Shown here in pieces: positions 41,457 through 50,703 of a stretch of DNA of 64,000 bases. The notes under the pieces were generated by a model that was given only the letters and a program-made list of their open reading frames with translations, did no database searches and had not been told where the DNA came from. This DNA comes from Anaerocolumna jejuensis DSM 15929. GTDB lineage: Bacteria; Bacillota; Clostridia; Lachnospirales; Lachnospiraceae. Both the position numbers and the translations under genes were made by a program. Location of the stretch: NCBI RefSeq assembly GCF_900142215.1, contig NZ_FRAC01000012.1, positions 1 to 64,000 on the forward strand, in the 5' to 3' direction. The stretch's first letter is position 1; each line of letters starts with the position of its first letter.

Positions 41457-43483
41457 AGCAGATACTGATTTATTCAGGAACAACAGAAGGGCGGAGGCTG
41501 GCGGAAGTTCTATGCAGAAACGGCATTCGCTGTACGGCCTGTGTAGCCACGGAATATGGGGAAATGGTCATGGAAAGGCTGGAAGGACTGGAGGGACTTA
41601 CAGTCCGGCAGGGCAGAATGACCGCTATGGAAATGAAGGATTTTCTTACACAGGGAGATTACCTTGCGGTGGTAGATGCTACCCATCCCTTTGCGACGGT
41701 TGTTTCCGAAAATATCAGGGACAGCATGGCGGGAAGCGGAATACCATATCTGCGTTTAAAACGGGATACGAAATCAATGTTCTCCCATGAGAAGAATATA
41801 TCCTGTTATCCAACCAGTCAGGCATGTGCGGAGGCCTTAAAGGAGACTGCCGGAAATATCCTGCTTACCACAGGAAGCAAGGAGCTGGCTGTATACAGCA
41901 GAATAGCGGAGCTGAAAGGACGTTTATATGTGAGAGTACTGCCGGGGCTGGAGAGTATATCCCTTTGCTATGAGAACGGAATAACCGGAAAGCAGATAAT
42001 TGCCATGCAGGGCCCTTTCTCCGTGGAAATGAATGAAGCAATCCTGAAACAATTTGATATCAGCTGTCTGGTAACCAAGGAAAGCGGAAGCACCGGAGGA
42101 TTCTTTGAAAAAATACAGGCAGCAGGGAAGAACAGAACCAAGGTAATGGTAATCGGAAATCCCGAAGGGGCAGGGGGCTTAACAGATAATGAAGTCTACA
42201 CGGAATTGGAGAAGCTGACGGGGAAGGCTCTTTTAGAGGAAGAGAAAATGCAGATTTCCTTCATTGGTATGGGAATGGGAAGCCTGAAGCTCCTGACAAG
42301 GGAAGCGGAAGAAAAGTTGAAGGAAGCGGATTTTATAATCGGTGCCAGGAGACTTTTGGAAGGGATTCCCTGGCAGAAGGAGAAGATCCCTTATTATCTG
42401 GCACAGGATATTATTCCATATCTGAAGGAAAGTAAGGGGAAGCGGGCTGCAATTCTCTTTTCCGGCGATACCGGCTTTTACAGCGGGGCTGAAAAGCTTT
42501 ATGAAGCATTAAAGAACGAGACAGAGGAGGGAGGTCTGAGAGCAGAAGTAAGCATTTATCCCGGCATTTCCTCCGTTGCTTATCTGGCGGCAAGGCTTCA
42601 TACAAGCTGGCAGGAAGCAGAGATTGTAAGTATCCATGGAAGAGCTGCCAATGTGCTGGAGGCAGTCAGGGAAAATAAAAAGACCTTCCTTTTGGTATCG
42701 GGGGTGGCGGATATGAGAGCCATTGGAAATATGCTGCTAACAGCAGGAATGGAAGAGGTAGGAATATCTGCCGGATACCAGCTTTCCTATCCGGAAGAGA
42801 AGATTTTGACTCTAACTCCCGGGGAATGTCTGACTCTTGAGGAGGAAGGCTTATATGTCTGCCTTCTTGAGAATGAAAGGGCGGAAAGGCGAAGGCTGAC
42901 CCATGGTCTGCCCGATGAAGCCTTTCTAAGAGGAAAGGTGCCTATGACCAAGGAGGAAGTTAGGGAGGTATCCGTCTGTAAGCTGGGGTTAACAAAAGAA
43001 GCTGTTCTTTATGATGTGGGCAGCGGTACCGGCTCGATTGCGGTAGAGTGTGCCAGGTTATCGGATGGGATTCAGGTATTTGCCATCGAAAAGAAGAAAG
43101 AGGCAGCAGAGCTTATAGAAGAAAACCGCTCACAGTACGGCCTTTCCAACCTGACGCTCGTAAGGGGAGAAGCACCGGAGGCATTAAACGGCCTGCCGGC
43201 ACCTACCCACGTATTTATCGGAGGCAGCAGCGGGAATATGAAGGAGATACTGGCGGTATTGTATCAGAAGAATCCCAAAGCTCGTATCGTTGTCAATGCC
43301 ATTACCCTGGAAACCGTCGGCGAAGTAACAGGGCTCTTAAAAACCATGCCGGTTGAAAAGGAAGAGGTTATACAGATACAGGTCTCAAGGGCGAAGGCGG
43401 CAGGAGGCTATCATTTGATGCAGGCAGAGAACCCGGTGTATATCCTGTCCTTTTTCTTCACAAAGGACGGAAAGGATGAGTGA
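41453..43483 (+). CDS. cbiJET: Triple fusion CbiJ-CbiE-CbiT
   Basis: Three enzymes sit in one 676-residue chain. Residues about 1-262 are the precorrin-6A reductase CbiJ/CobK (ILIYSGTTEGRRLAEVL, VVDATHPFATVVSENI). Residues about 266-485 are the C5-methyltransferase CbiE (ISFIGMGMGSLKLLTREAEE, LFSGDTGFYSGAEKL, YPGISSVAYLAARL). Residues about 490-676 are the decarboxylating C15-methyltransferase CbiT (VLYDVGSGTGSIAVECARL, VFIGGSSGNMKEIL). CbiE-CbiT fusions (CobL) are widespread; addition of the reductase in front is less common. The order follows the chemistry only loosely. Overlaps on both sides indicate translational coupling. Confidence 0.93.
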   Translation: MKQILIYSGTTEGRRLAEVLCRNGIRCTACVATEYGEMVMERLEGLEGLTVRQGRMTAMEMKDFLTQGDYLAVVDATHPFATVVSENIRDSMAGSGIPYLRLKRDTKSMFSHEKNISCYPTSQACAEALKETAGNILLTTGSKELAVYSRIAELKGRLYVRVLPGLESISLCYENGITGKQIIAMQGPFSVEMNEAILKQFDISCLVTKESGSTGGFFEKIQAAGKNRTKVMVIGNPEGAGGLTDNEVYTELEKLTGKALLEEEKMQISFIGMGMGSLKLLTREAEEKLKEADFIIGARRLLEGIPWQKEKIPYYLAQDIIPYLKESKGKRAAILFSGDTGFYSGAEKLYEALKNETEEGGLRAEVSIYPGISSVAYLAARLHTSWQEAEIVSIHGRAANVLEAVRENKKTFLLVSGVADMRAIGNMLLTAGMEEVGISAGYQLSYPEEKILTLTPGECLTLEEEGLYVCLLENERAERRRLTHGLPDEAFLRGKVPMTKEEVREVSVCKLGLTKEAVLYDVGSGTGSIAVECARLSDGIQVFAIEKKKEAAELIEENRSQYGLSNLTLVRGEAPEALNGLPAPTHVFIGGSSGNMKEILAVLYQKNPKARIVVNAITLETVGEVTGLLKTMPVEKEEVIQIQVSRAKAAGGYHLMQAENPVYILSFFFTKDGKDE

Positions 43484-45042
43484 AAATGAAGGTGCCAAGA
43501 ATTATGATTGCTGCGGTAAGCAGCGGCAGCGGAAAGACTCTTCTGACCTGTGCGCTTCTTCAGGTCCTGTCAGACCTTGGGAAAAGGACAGCTGCTTTTA
43601 AATGTGGTCCGGATTATATTGACCCCATGTTTCATCAAAAGATTATCGGAGTGCCGTCAAAAAATCTGGATACCTTCTTTACCAGTGAAGACACCACCAG
43701 ATACCTTTTTTTAGAGGGAGCCAGGGATAAGGATATTTCTGTTATCGAAGGTGTTATGGGGCTTTATGACGGGTTGGGAGGAATAAAGGAAGAAGCCTCC
43801 TCCTATCATCTGGCAAGGGTAACGAAAACACCCATTATCCTGGTAATTGATGCCCATGGTATGGGGAGGTCGGTAATTCCCCTGATCAGCGGATTCTTAC
43901 AGTTTGACAGGGAGCGTCTGATACGGGGAGTTCTGCTGAATGGTATTTCAAAGGCATTTTATGAGACCATTAAGCCGGAAATAGAAGGGCAGCTGCCGGT
44001 ATCCGTACTTGGATATTTCCCAAGGCAAAAGGACATCCATTTGGAAAGCCGGCATCTGGGACTTAAGCTGCCGGAAGAGGTGGAAGGGCTAAAGGAAGAG
44101 GTAAAAGGGCTGGCGGCAGTCATGGCAGCCACAGCAGACATAGATATGCTCTGCAGGATTGCTTCACAGGCAGAGGAGCTTACGGCAAAAGAAGCAGTTA
44201 TCCCAGTACGGACGGAAAAGGTACGGATTGGAATAGCACGGGATGAGGCTTTTTGCTTTTACTATGAGGATAATCTCAAGCTGCTCAGGCAGCATAATGC
44301 AGAGCTGGTTTTCTTCTCGCCCCTGCGGGATACGAGGCTTCCGGAGAATCTCCAGGGCATGGTTTTAGGGGGAGGATACCCGGAGCTTTATGGGAAGGCA
44401 CTATCCGAAAATAAGAAAATGAAAGACAGCATCAACGAGGCTATCCGCCGGGGTATGCCCTCTATTGCAGAATGCGGTGGATTCCTATATCTGCATGAAG
44501 CGCTAAAGAACATAGAGGGGGAAACCTTCCCTATGGTTGGTGCGGTAAAGGGAAGCTGTTATTATACCGGAAAGCTGGTACGCTTCGGTTATATCGAGAT
44601 AACTGCCAATACCGAGATAACTGCTAATACTGAGGTAATTGCTAATACTGAGATAACTGCCAATACCAAGAGGATTGCCAATATCGAGACGTTTGCCAAT
44701 ACCGAGACGATTGCCAATACCGAGACGATTGCCAATACCGAGACGATTGCCGATGCCAAGAGGATTGCCACTACCGAGCTGATTGCCAATACAGAAAGCT
44801 ATCTGAAGGAAAACACCAAAATCAGAGGACATGAATTCCATTACTTTGACAGTGAGAATAACGGAAACTCCTGTGTGGCGCAAAAACCTGTGACAGGGAG
44901 GAGCTGGCAGTGTGTCCATGCAGGAAGGAATCACTGGTGGGGGTTCCCTCATTTATACTATTACTCAAATACTGAGTATGTCAGCCGTTTTTTAGAAAGG
45001 GCAAAAGAGTATGAAAAAAGCACACAGTCATGTATCCATTGA
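43480..45042 (+). CDS. cbiA: Cobyrinic acid a,c-diamide synthase CbiA with hexapeptide-repeat insertion
   Basis: It amidates the a and c side chains of cobyrinic acid with glutamine and ATP. The 520 residues exceed the usual roughly 450-460. The ATP domain starts with AAVSSGSGKTLLTCALLQ, and the glutaminase domain has LGGGYPELYGKAL, the nucleophile Cys in IAECGGFLYL and the histidine segment RGHEFHYF. Between GYIEI and RGHEF lies a 66-residue run of eleven six-residue units such as EITANT and ETIANT. In other CbiA proteins this place is a short connecting strand. The active-site residues remain, so activity may be kept. It overlaps cbiQ by 32 bases. Confidence 0.93.
   Translation: MKMKVPRIMIAAVSSGSGKTLLTCALLQVLSDLGKRTAAFKCGPDYIDPMFHQKIIGVPSKNLDTFFTSEDTTRYLFLEGARDKDISVIEGVMGLYDGLGGIKEEASSYHLARVTKTPIILVIDAHGMGRSVIPLISGFLQFDRERLIRGVLLNGISKAFYETIKPEIEGQLPVSVLGYFPRQKDIHLESRHLGLKLPEEVEGLKEEVKGLAAVMAATADIDMLCRIASQAEELTAKEAVIPVRTEKVRIGIARDEAFCFYYEDNLKLLRQHNAELVFFSPLRDTRLPENLQGMVLGGGYPELYGKALSENKKMKDSINEAIRRGMPSIAECGGFLYLHEALKNIEGETFPMVGAVKGSCYYTGKLVRFGYIEITANTEITANTEVIANTEITANTKRIANIETFANTETIANTETIANTETIADAKRIATTELIANTESYLKENTKIRGHEFHYFDSENNGNSCVAQKPVTGRSWQCVHAGRNHWWGFPHLYYYSNTEYVSRFLERAKEYEKSTQSCIH
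44596..44793 (+). repeat. In-frame 18-bp tandem repeat within cbiA
   Basis: Eleven 18-base units (type GAGACGATTGCCAATACC) encode EITANT, EVIANT, KRIANI, ETFANT, ETIANT, ETIADA, KRIATT and ELIANT variants. The period is a multiple of three, so changes in copy number keep the frame. The copies near the 3' side are most alike, pointing to recent expansion. Confidence 0.93.
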
Positions 45043-45802
45043 TTACTATGCCTATATATCGGGCTTACGTAACTGGAATACCGTTTATAAGGTTATTTTT
45101 TCACTAGGGGCGCTGCTAACGGTAATAGCTGCTGACTCGATTCTGGTGTCCGCTGCAACCATGGTCTTTATGCTGTATCTGAATGTAGGCCGCGGAAGAA
45201 TACCGTGCACGGATTATCTTAGATTATTATGGGTTCCCGCAGCCTTTATCCTGCTTGGAGGAGCAGCCATAATGATTCAGTTTGGAGATGGGAGGGGCAG
45301 CCTGTTTTCTATCCCGTTTTTCTGGACAAGGCTATTTATCACAAAGGACAGCCTGATACTTGCATTGGATACCGCATTAAAGGCATTTGCAGCAATCAGT
45401 GCATTTTATATGGTAACTCTTTCCACCCCCATGGGAGAAATCATCTCGGTGTTTCGTAAAGTCCATGTGCCGGGGCTGATTTTAGAACTGATGCATCTGA
45501 TTTACCGCTATATATTCATCCTTTCCGATACCAACCGTGCACAGAAAGAAGCGGCAAAATCCAGAAACGGATACTGTGACCTTAAGACATCCTTTCGTAC
45601 CTTTAGCGGGGAGATTGCCAATCTTTTTGTTATGTCTATGAAAAAAGCGGATATGTATTATGATGCCATGGAAGCCAGGGGCTATGATGGTGACTGCCGG
45701 TTCTGGGAAGAAAGAAAGGAACTGACAGGAGGGCAGCTGGTATACGGATTTTTGTATACGGCGCTGCTGATACTGATTTTTTACATAATTAGGAGAGGGT
45801 AA
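45011..45802 (+). CDS. cbiQ: Cobalt ECF transporter transmembrane protein CbiQ
   Basis: This 263-residue T component of the cobalt energy-coupling-factor transporter has four to six hydrophobic segments. The coupling-helix signature with AxxARG appears as YDAMEARGYDG, and RNGYCDLKTS is the other conserved segment. It overlaps the end of cbiA and abuts cbiO, so all three are likely coupled in translation. Confidence 0.92.
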   Translation: MKKAHSHVSIDYYAYISGLRNWNTVYKVIFSLGALLTVIAADSILVSAATMVFMLYLNVGRGRIPCTDYLRLLWVPAAFILLGGAAIMIQFGDGRGSLFSIPFFWTRLFITKDSLILALDTALKAFAAISAFYMVTLSTPMGEIISVFRKVHVPGLILELMHLIYRYIFILSDTNRAQKEAAKSRNGYCDLKTSFRTFSGEIANLFVMSMKKADMYYDAMEARGYDGDCRFWEERKELTGGQLVYGFLYTALLILIFYIIRRG

Positions 45803-46624
45803 ATGAAGGAAGAAATTCTGAAGGTAAGCGGGCTGTCATTTGCTTACGATAAAAGCCGGAGGGCCCTGGAGGATATTAATGTTTCGATATTTCAAAAAGA
45901 GAAAATTGCAGTGCTTGGTGCCAATGGGGCAGGAAAATCCACCTTCTTTCTCAATCTGAACGGAGTCCGGGAACCGGAATGCGGTGAAATCCGCTACAGG
46001 GGCGAGGTTATGGGAAAGAAGAACAGAAGCCAGCTAAGAAGGCATGTGGGAATTATCTTTCAGGACCCGGACAGCCAGATTATTGCTACTACGGTCAAGG
46101 CAGAGGTAGCCTTTGGCCCTATGAATATGAAGCTTGAAAGAGAAGAAGTAGAGAAGAGGACAATGGGTGCCATCAGGGAAATGAACCTTGAGGATTATAT
46201 AATGAGACCGCCCCATTACCTGAGCGGCGGTGAGAAGAAGCGGGTCAGCATTGCGGACATTCTGGCAATGGACTGCGATATCATGATTTTTGACGAGCCT
46301 ACGGCTTCTTTAGACCCGGTAAATGCACAGATGCTGGAAGAGGTGCTGAATAAAATGGAGCAGGAAGGAAGGACTATTCTTCTTTCCACCCATGACGTGG
46401 ATTTTGCATACCGCTTTGCAGAAAGAGTATTGGTATTTAGTAAGGGCAGGCTGATAGGTGATGGTACGCCTCAGGAAATCTTTCAGAAGGAAGAACTGTT
46501 AAAAGAGGCAAATCTGAAAAAGCCTGTTTACTTAGAGCTATACGAATTATTGAGGAAAAAGGGCAAGGTGAAGGAATCGCCAGTCTATCCAAAGCAGTTA
46601 GCCGAGCTGGATTTACTTTTATAA
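45803..46624 (+). CDS. cbiO: Cobalt ECF transporter ATPase CbiO
   Basis: This 273-residue ABC ATPase carries Walker A GANGAGKSTFF, the Q loop in IIFQDPDSQI, signature LSGGEKKRV, Walker B IMIFDEPTASLDP and the H loop STHDVDFA. The DPDSQI Q-loop form is typical of ECF ATPases. It starts directly after the cbiQ stop codon. Confidence 0.95.
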   Translation: MKEEILKVSGLSFAYDKSRRALEDINVSIFQKEKIAVLGANGAGKSTFFLNLNGVREPECGEIRYRGEVMGKKNRSQLRRHVGIIFQDPDSQIIATTVKAEVAFGPMNMKLEREEVEKRTMGAIREMNLEDYIMRPPHYLSGGEKKRVSIADILAMDCDIMIFDEPTASLDPVNAQMLEEVLNKMEQEGRTILLSTHDVDFAYRFAERVLVFSKGRLIGDGTPQEIFQKEELLKEANLKKPVYLELYELLRKKGKVKESPVYPKQLAELDLLL

Positions 46625-46680
46625 GAGTGGCAGCAAATTTTATATTTGTTCCATATAAATTATGAAAAGAGGGAGTTTCA

Positions 46681-47439
46681 ATGTCAAGAAAACAAAAAAA
46701 ACTGATTGTAGTTCTGGGGATATTGTCCGTCATCTTCAGCATTACCCCAAGTGTCAATGCAATGCACATAATGGAAGGCTATCTTCCGCCGAAATACTGT
46801 ATTGCATGGGGAATTTTATGTATTCCATTTTTAGCAGCGGGATTTCTGTCCATTAAAAAGAAATTACAGGAGAACAGAAAAAATATTACGCTGCTTGCCA
46901 TGGCAGGAGCATTTATCTTTGTAATCTCTTCCCTGAAAATTCCATCTGTAACAGGAAGCTGTTCCCATATGACAGGAACAGGACTGGGAGCCATATTATT
47001 TGGAGCCAGCACCGTTAGTATTCTGGGGATTATCGTATTGCTGTTCCAGGCAATTCTCCTTGCCCACGGAGGACTTACAACACTGGGAGCCAATACCTTT
47101 TCCATGGCTATTGCAGGGCCGCTTTTAAGCTTTGGAATCTATACCCTGTGCAAGAAGTTAAAGGTAAATAAGTTCGTATCCATCTTTCTGGCAGCTTTTT
47201 TGGGAGATATCTTTACCTATTGTGTGACCAGCTTCCAGCTTGCCTTGAGCTATCCGTCCCCACAGGGCGGCGTAATGGCTTCCGTTGCAAAATTCCTTGG
47301 TGTATTTGCACCGACACAGCTTCCCCTTGCCATATTGGAAGGTATCCTGACAGTCCTTATTATTATGGCTCTGGAAAATTATGCACAGCCGGAATTAAAG
47401 TCCATTCATTTTATAAAGGAGGCAGAGGGAAATGACTAA
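46681..47439 (+). CDS. cbiM: Cobalt transporter substrate-binding subunit CbiM
   Basis: CbiM binds Co(II) through its N-terminal region and forms the S component. The 252 residues start with a signal-like helix, followed by MHIMEGYLPP, whose histidine is the conserved metal ligand after cleavage at VNA. Further helices include SVTGSCSHMTGTGLGAILFG and LLFQAILLAHGGLTTLGAN. It overlaps cbiN by eight bases and follows cbiO by 56 bases. The order Q-O-M-N is unusual compared with cbiMNQO. Confidence 0.94.
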   Translation: MSRKQKKLIVVLGILSVIFSITPSVNAMHIMEGYLPPKYCIAWGILCIPFLAAGFLSIKKKLQENRKNITLLAMAGAFIFVISSLKIPSVTGSCSHMTGTGLGAILFGASTVSILGIIVLLFQAILLAHGGLTTLGANTFSMAIAGPLLSFGIYTLCKKLKVNKFVSIFLAAFLGDIFTYCVTSFQLALSYPSPQGGVMASVAKFLGVFAPTQLPLAILEGILTVLIIMALENYAQPELKSIHFIKEAEGND

Positions 47440-47758
47440 GAAAAAAAGAACCGTAATCATATTAATATTAGTTGCAGTACTGATTGCATTAGTACCGTTA
47501 TTTGCATTAAAGGGTGCCGAATTCGGGGGCTCTGATGATGCGGGAAGTGTTATGATCGAACAGATTACCGGAGGCTATGAGCCATGGTTTACACCTGTCC
47601 TGGAAACCATGATACACGGAGAGCTCCCGGGAGAAGTAGAAAGCCTCTTCTTCTGCCTTCAGACCGGTATTGGAGTTGGCATTATTGCTTTTATCATGGG
47701 ACGCTTTGTAGAACGTAAAAAGTGGGCCAATGGTAAGACGAAAGAGTCAAATGTATAA
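47432..47758 (+). CDS. cbiN: Cobalt transport auxiliary protein CbiN
   Basis: This 108-residue protein has one transmembrane helix at each end and an extracytoplasmic loop (GAEFGGSDDAG...GYEPWFTPVLE), as in CbiN, which helps CbiM take up cobalt. It overlaps the end of cbiM. A terminator-like hairpin follows at 47826. Confidence 0.92.
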   Translation: MTKKKRTVIILILVAVLIALVPLFALKGAEFGGSDDAGSVMIEQITGGYEPWFTPVLETMIHGELPGEVESLFFCLQTGIGVGIIAFIMGRFVERKKWANGKTKESNV

Positions 47759-47825
47759 GCTGTTTTTTGCAGCAGGAGGTATCCTTATTGACAGCGGTGT
47801 AAACCGGCTTGTATGATAGGAGCAG

Positions 47826-47880
47826 GGCTGAAAGAAAAAATATTGAAGGAAAGGATGCCAGCCAGCTTCTTTCAGCCTTT
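47826..47880 (+). terminator. Terminator-like hairpin after cbiN
   Basis: GGCTGAAAGAA pairs with TTCTTTCAGCC (11 bp) over a 30-base loop and is followed by only three T residues. It may partly separate cbiK and the importer genes from the upstream operon. Confidence 0.6.
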
Positions 47881-47920
47881 CATAATGGCAGTACCGTACA
47901 GAGTTATGGTAACTATCGAG

Positions 47921-47953
47921 GCAGTTTCGCAATAAAGCTTGCGAAAAGCAGGG
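47921..47953 (+). repeat. Hairpin element before cbiK
   Basis: TTTCGCAA...TTGCGAAA forms an 8-bp stem flanked by GCAG and AGCAGGG. It lies about 15 bases before the cbiK start codon and is the nearest thing to a leader structure there. Confidence 0.55.
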
Positions 47954-47966
47954 TATTGGTATTAAA

Positions 47967-48746
47967 ATGAATAAGGGAATTCTGATTGTAAGCTTTGGAA
48001 CTACATATAAAGAAACCAGAGAGAAAAATATTGACAGGGTGGCGGAAGAAGTACAGGAGCAATTCCCTGGCTGGCAGGTCTATCAGGCATATTCCAGTAA
48101 TATTGTAAGAAAAATTCTAAAAAACAGGGATAACCTGATTATCCCGGATACAAGGGAAGCACTGCTTCAGATGGCAGGGGACGGGATTACCCGGGCGGTG
48201 GTACTTCCCACGCATATTATCGATGGAATCGAAAATAGCAGAATGAAGCAGACCATTGAGGAATGCCGGGGGTTATTTACTAAGATCCAGACAGCAGGCG
48301 TTCTTATGGAGAAGGAAGACGACTACCGAAGGATTGCAAAAGGGCTTTGGGAGGAGATTAAGTCCCTCGCTTTCAATTCCCCAGTAATCTTAATGGGGCA
48401 TGGCTCCGCTCATGAGGCAGACAGCTGCTATGGGAAGCTGGAAGAGGTACTGAGAAGCTATACCGGGAAAGAAATTTATATTGCTACAGTGGAAGGCAGT
48501 ATTACCATTGATTCTGTGATAGATCGGCTGAACAGGCTTAAGAGGGAAGATAAAAGAGCTCTCTTACTGCCGTTTATGCTGGTAGCAGGGGACCATGCAA
48601 TAAATGATATGGCAGGAGAAGAGGATTCTTTTGCCGCTAAGTTAAAAGCAGAGGGCTATGAAGTGCAATGCATCTTAAAAGGCCTTGGCGAGTATGAACA
48701 TATCCGAAACATATATATTGAACATTTGAGAGAGGTTTTAGACTAA
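47967..48746 (+). CDS. cbiK: Sirohydrochlorin cobaltochelatase CbiK
   Basis: It inserts cobalt into sirohydrochlorin, the entry step of the anaerobic pathway. The 259 residues have ILIVSFGTTYKETREKNID, a VLPTHIIDGIEN segment with the first metal histidine, VILMGHGSAHEAD with the second, and LLPFMLVAGDHAINDMAGE. It follows the hairpin element and precedes a corrinoid-type ABC importer by three bases. Confidence 0.94.
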   Translation: MNKGILIVSFGTTYKETREKNIDRVAEEVQEQFPGWQVYQAYSSNIVRKILKNRDNLIIPDTREALLQMAGDGITRAVVLPTHIIDGIENSRMKQTIEECRGLFTKIQTAGVLMEKEDDYRRIAKGLWEEIKSLAFNSPVILMGHGSAHEADSCYGKLEEVLRSYTGKEIYIATVEGSITIDSVIDRLNRLKREDKRALLLPFMLVAGDHAINDMAGEEDSFAAKLKAEGYEVQCILKGLGEYEHIRNIYIEHLREVLD

Positions 48747-48749
48747 AAT

Positions 48750-49709
48750 ATGAAAAAAATAATGATAAAAGTACTACTTGTGATGACTGCCTGCCTGCTT
48801 TGCGGATGCGGGAAGGGAAAAGATAATTCAACCGGAAATACGGACCAGGATAGTAAGCAGACAACAAATCAGACAGAAGCAGTTACCTTTACCGATGACC
48901 TTGGAAATAAGATTACGGTAGATCATCCTAAGAAAACGGCAGTACTGACCGGCAGCTATGCAGATGCCTGGCAGCTGGCAGGAGGCGTGGCTGCTGCGGT
49001 TACTAAGGATGCAGGTGATACCATTAAAGTTACAAATGACATGGTTATTCTGGGAGATTTAAATCATCCCAATGTTGAAACCATGATTTCAGAGGGAATT
49101 GATTTTGCCATATTATCCGGTGCGATTTCCGACCAGGTGAAATTAAAGGACACCTTGGAAAAGGCAGGCATTCCCTCTGCATATTTTAAAGTGGAGACCT
49201 TTGAGGATTATGCAAGGATGATGAAAATACTCACCGATATCACAGGAAAAAAAGAGTTATACCAGAAAAATGTAGAAGATGTGAGTGCGGAAATTAAAAA
49301 GCAGACAGACAGGGCAGATGAAAGCCATAAGACAGTGCTGTTTTTAAGAGCTTTTTCCTCCGGGGTAAAGGCGCAGAACAGTGACAGCATGACCGGACAT
49401 ATGTTAAAGGACTTAGGCTGCATCAATATTGCAGACGATGAAAAAAGCTTATTGGATAACTTAAGTATGGAAGCCATTGTCCAAAAGGACCCGGATTATA
49501 TCTTTGTGACTACCATGGGAGAATCCGAGGACGCTGCCATTGCCATGGTGGATGAGCTCCTGACTTCAAATCCGGCCTGGAACGGGCTTACTGCGGTAAA
49601 GGAGAAACACTACTATGTATTGCCTAAAGCACTGTTCCATACGAAGCCAAATGAGCGTTGGGGGGAAAGCTATCAGATATTAGCTGATTATTTGTATGGA
49701 AAGAAGTAA
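48750..49709 (+). CDS. ABC transporter substrate-binding lipoprotein (BtuF-like)
   Basis: This 319-residue lipoprotein has a lipobox with the invariant Cys in LLCGCGKG (about residue 21), followed by an Asn/Thr/Asp-rich linker and a class III binding-protein fold. The fold starts VTFTDDLGNKITVDHPKKTAVL and includes MVILGDLNHPNVETMI. Location inside the B12 locus suggests corrinoid or cobinamide binding; siderophore or haem binding proteins look alike. It overlaps the permease by 14 bases. Confidence 0.82.
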   Translation: MKKIMIKVLLVMTACLLCGCGKGKDNSTGNTDQDSKQTTNQTEAVTFTDDLGNKITVDHPKKTAVLTGSYADAWQLAGGVAAAVTKDAGDTIKVTNDMVILGDLNHPNVETMISEGIDFAILSGAISDQVKLKDTLEKAGIPSAYFKVETFEDYARMMKILTDITGKKELYQKNVEDVSAEIKKQTDRADESHKTVLFLRAFSSGVKAQNSDSMTGHMLKDLGCINIADDEKSLLDNLSMEAIVQKDPDYIFVTTMGESEDAAIAMVDELLTSNPAWNGLTAVKEKHYYVLPKALFHTKPNERWGESYQILADYLYGKK

Positions 49710-50703
49710 GCAGGAGAGAAGGACAAGAAAAAGAATAGGCATTATGTTTCTTTTGCTGCTGCTAATGATGGTTGCAGGAATCATGGGAGGTGCCGTAAAG
49801 GTATCTCTTCATGATTTCTGGAATCTGTTTGCAGGGAATGAGATAACAGCAGCCGGAAGAATAATACTGTATATCCGCCTTCCGAGAATGATCGGCGCCG
49901 TCATTGCCGGAATGGGGTTGTCGGTAGCCGGTGCCATCATACAGACAATACTGAACAATCCTCTTGCAGGCCCCAATATTATAGGAGTAAATTCAGGAGC
50001 CGGTTTTGCAGTTGTCCTATGCAGCGCCTTGCTTCCCAAAGCCTATCAGATACTGCCTTTTGCAGCCTTTGGGGGAGCCTTTCTTACCGTTATGTTCGTA
50101 TATTACCTTGGAAAAAAGACGGGAGCCTCTCAAATGACACTGATACTGGCCGGAGTGGCAATCGGGAGCCTGCTGAATGGCGCAACGGATGCCCTGTATA
50201 CCTTTCAGGAGGAATCTCTGCTGGCAAGCACGTCCTTTCGGATCGGAGGCTTAAGCGGTATCAATACATCTGTATTAACCTATGCCGGGGCTGTTGTGAT
50301 AATTTCCCTTATTCTGGTGCTCTTATTCCACAATGAGCTGGAAGTCTTATCCTTAGGGGAAGAGACGGCAAGGACTCTTGGGCTTTCGGTTTCCGCTTAC
50401 CGCTTTTTGTTTCTGGCCCTGGCTGCGGCACTGTCCGGTGCGGCAGTAAGCTTTGCGGGACTCCTGGGCTTTGTCGGATTGATTATTCCCCATATTGCAA
50501 GAATGCTGGTAGGGGAGGAAAGCAAATATTTCATTTCAGCCTCCGCTATTCTTGGGGCATTGTTCCTGCTGGTCTGTGATTACATTGCCAGAACCTGGTT
50601 CGCACCTTATGAACTTCCGGTGGGAATCATTTTATCCTTTGTAGGAGCCCCTTTTTTTGTATGGCTGCTATTTCACCGAAGAAAGAGGAGACAGAATGCT
50701 TAA
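49696..50703 (+). CDS. FecCD/BtuC-family ABC permease
   Basis: This 335-residue permease has about ten hydrophobic helices. The early RLPRMIGAVIAGMGLSVAGA and later GFVGLIIPHIARMLVG segments contain the conserved arginine and the ATPase coupling region. It is part of the three-gene importer whose substrate is probably a corrinoid. Confidence 0.87.
   Translation: MERSKQERRTRKRIGIMFLLLLLMMVAGIMGGAVKVSLHDFWNLFAGNEITAAGRIILYIRLPRMIGAVIAGMGLSVAGAIIQTILNNPLAGPNIIGVNSGAGFAVVLCSALLPKAYQILPFAAFGGAFLTVMFVYYLGKKTGASQMTLILAGVAIGSLLNGATDALYTFQEESLLASTSFRIGGLSGINTSVLTYAGAVVIISLILVLLFHNELEVLSLGEETARTLGLSVSAYRFLFLALAAALSGAAVSFAGLLGFVGLIIPHIARMLVGEESKYFISASAILGALFLLVCDYIARTWFAPYELPVGIILSFVGAPFFVWLLFHRRKRRQNA

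Noticed and set aside
44596..44793. Possible CRISPR array
   Set aside because: The units are contiguous 18-bp coding repeats without spacers, inside cbiA.
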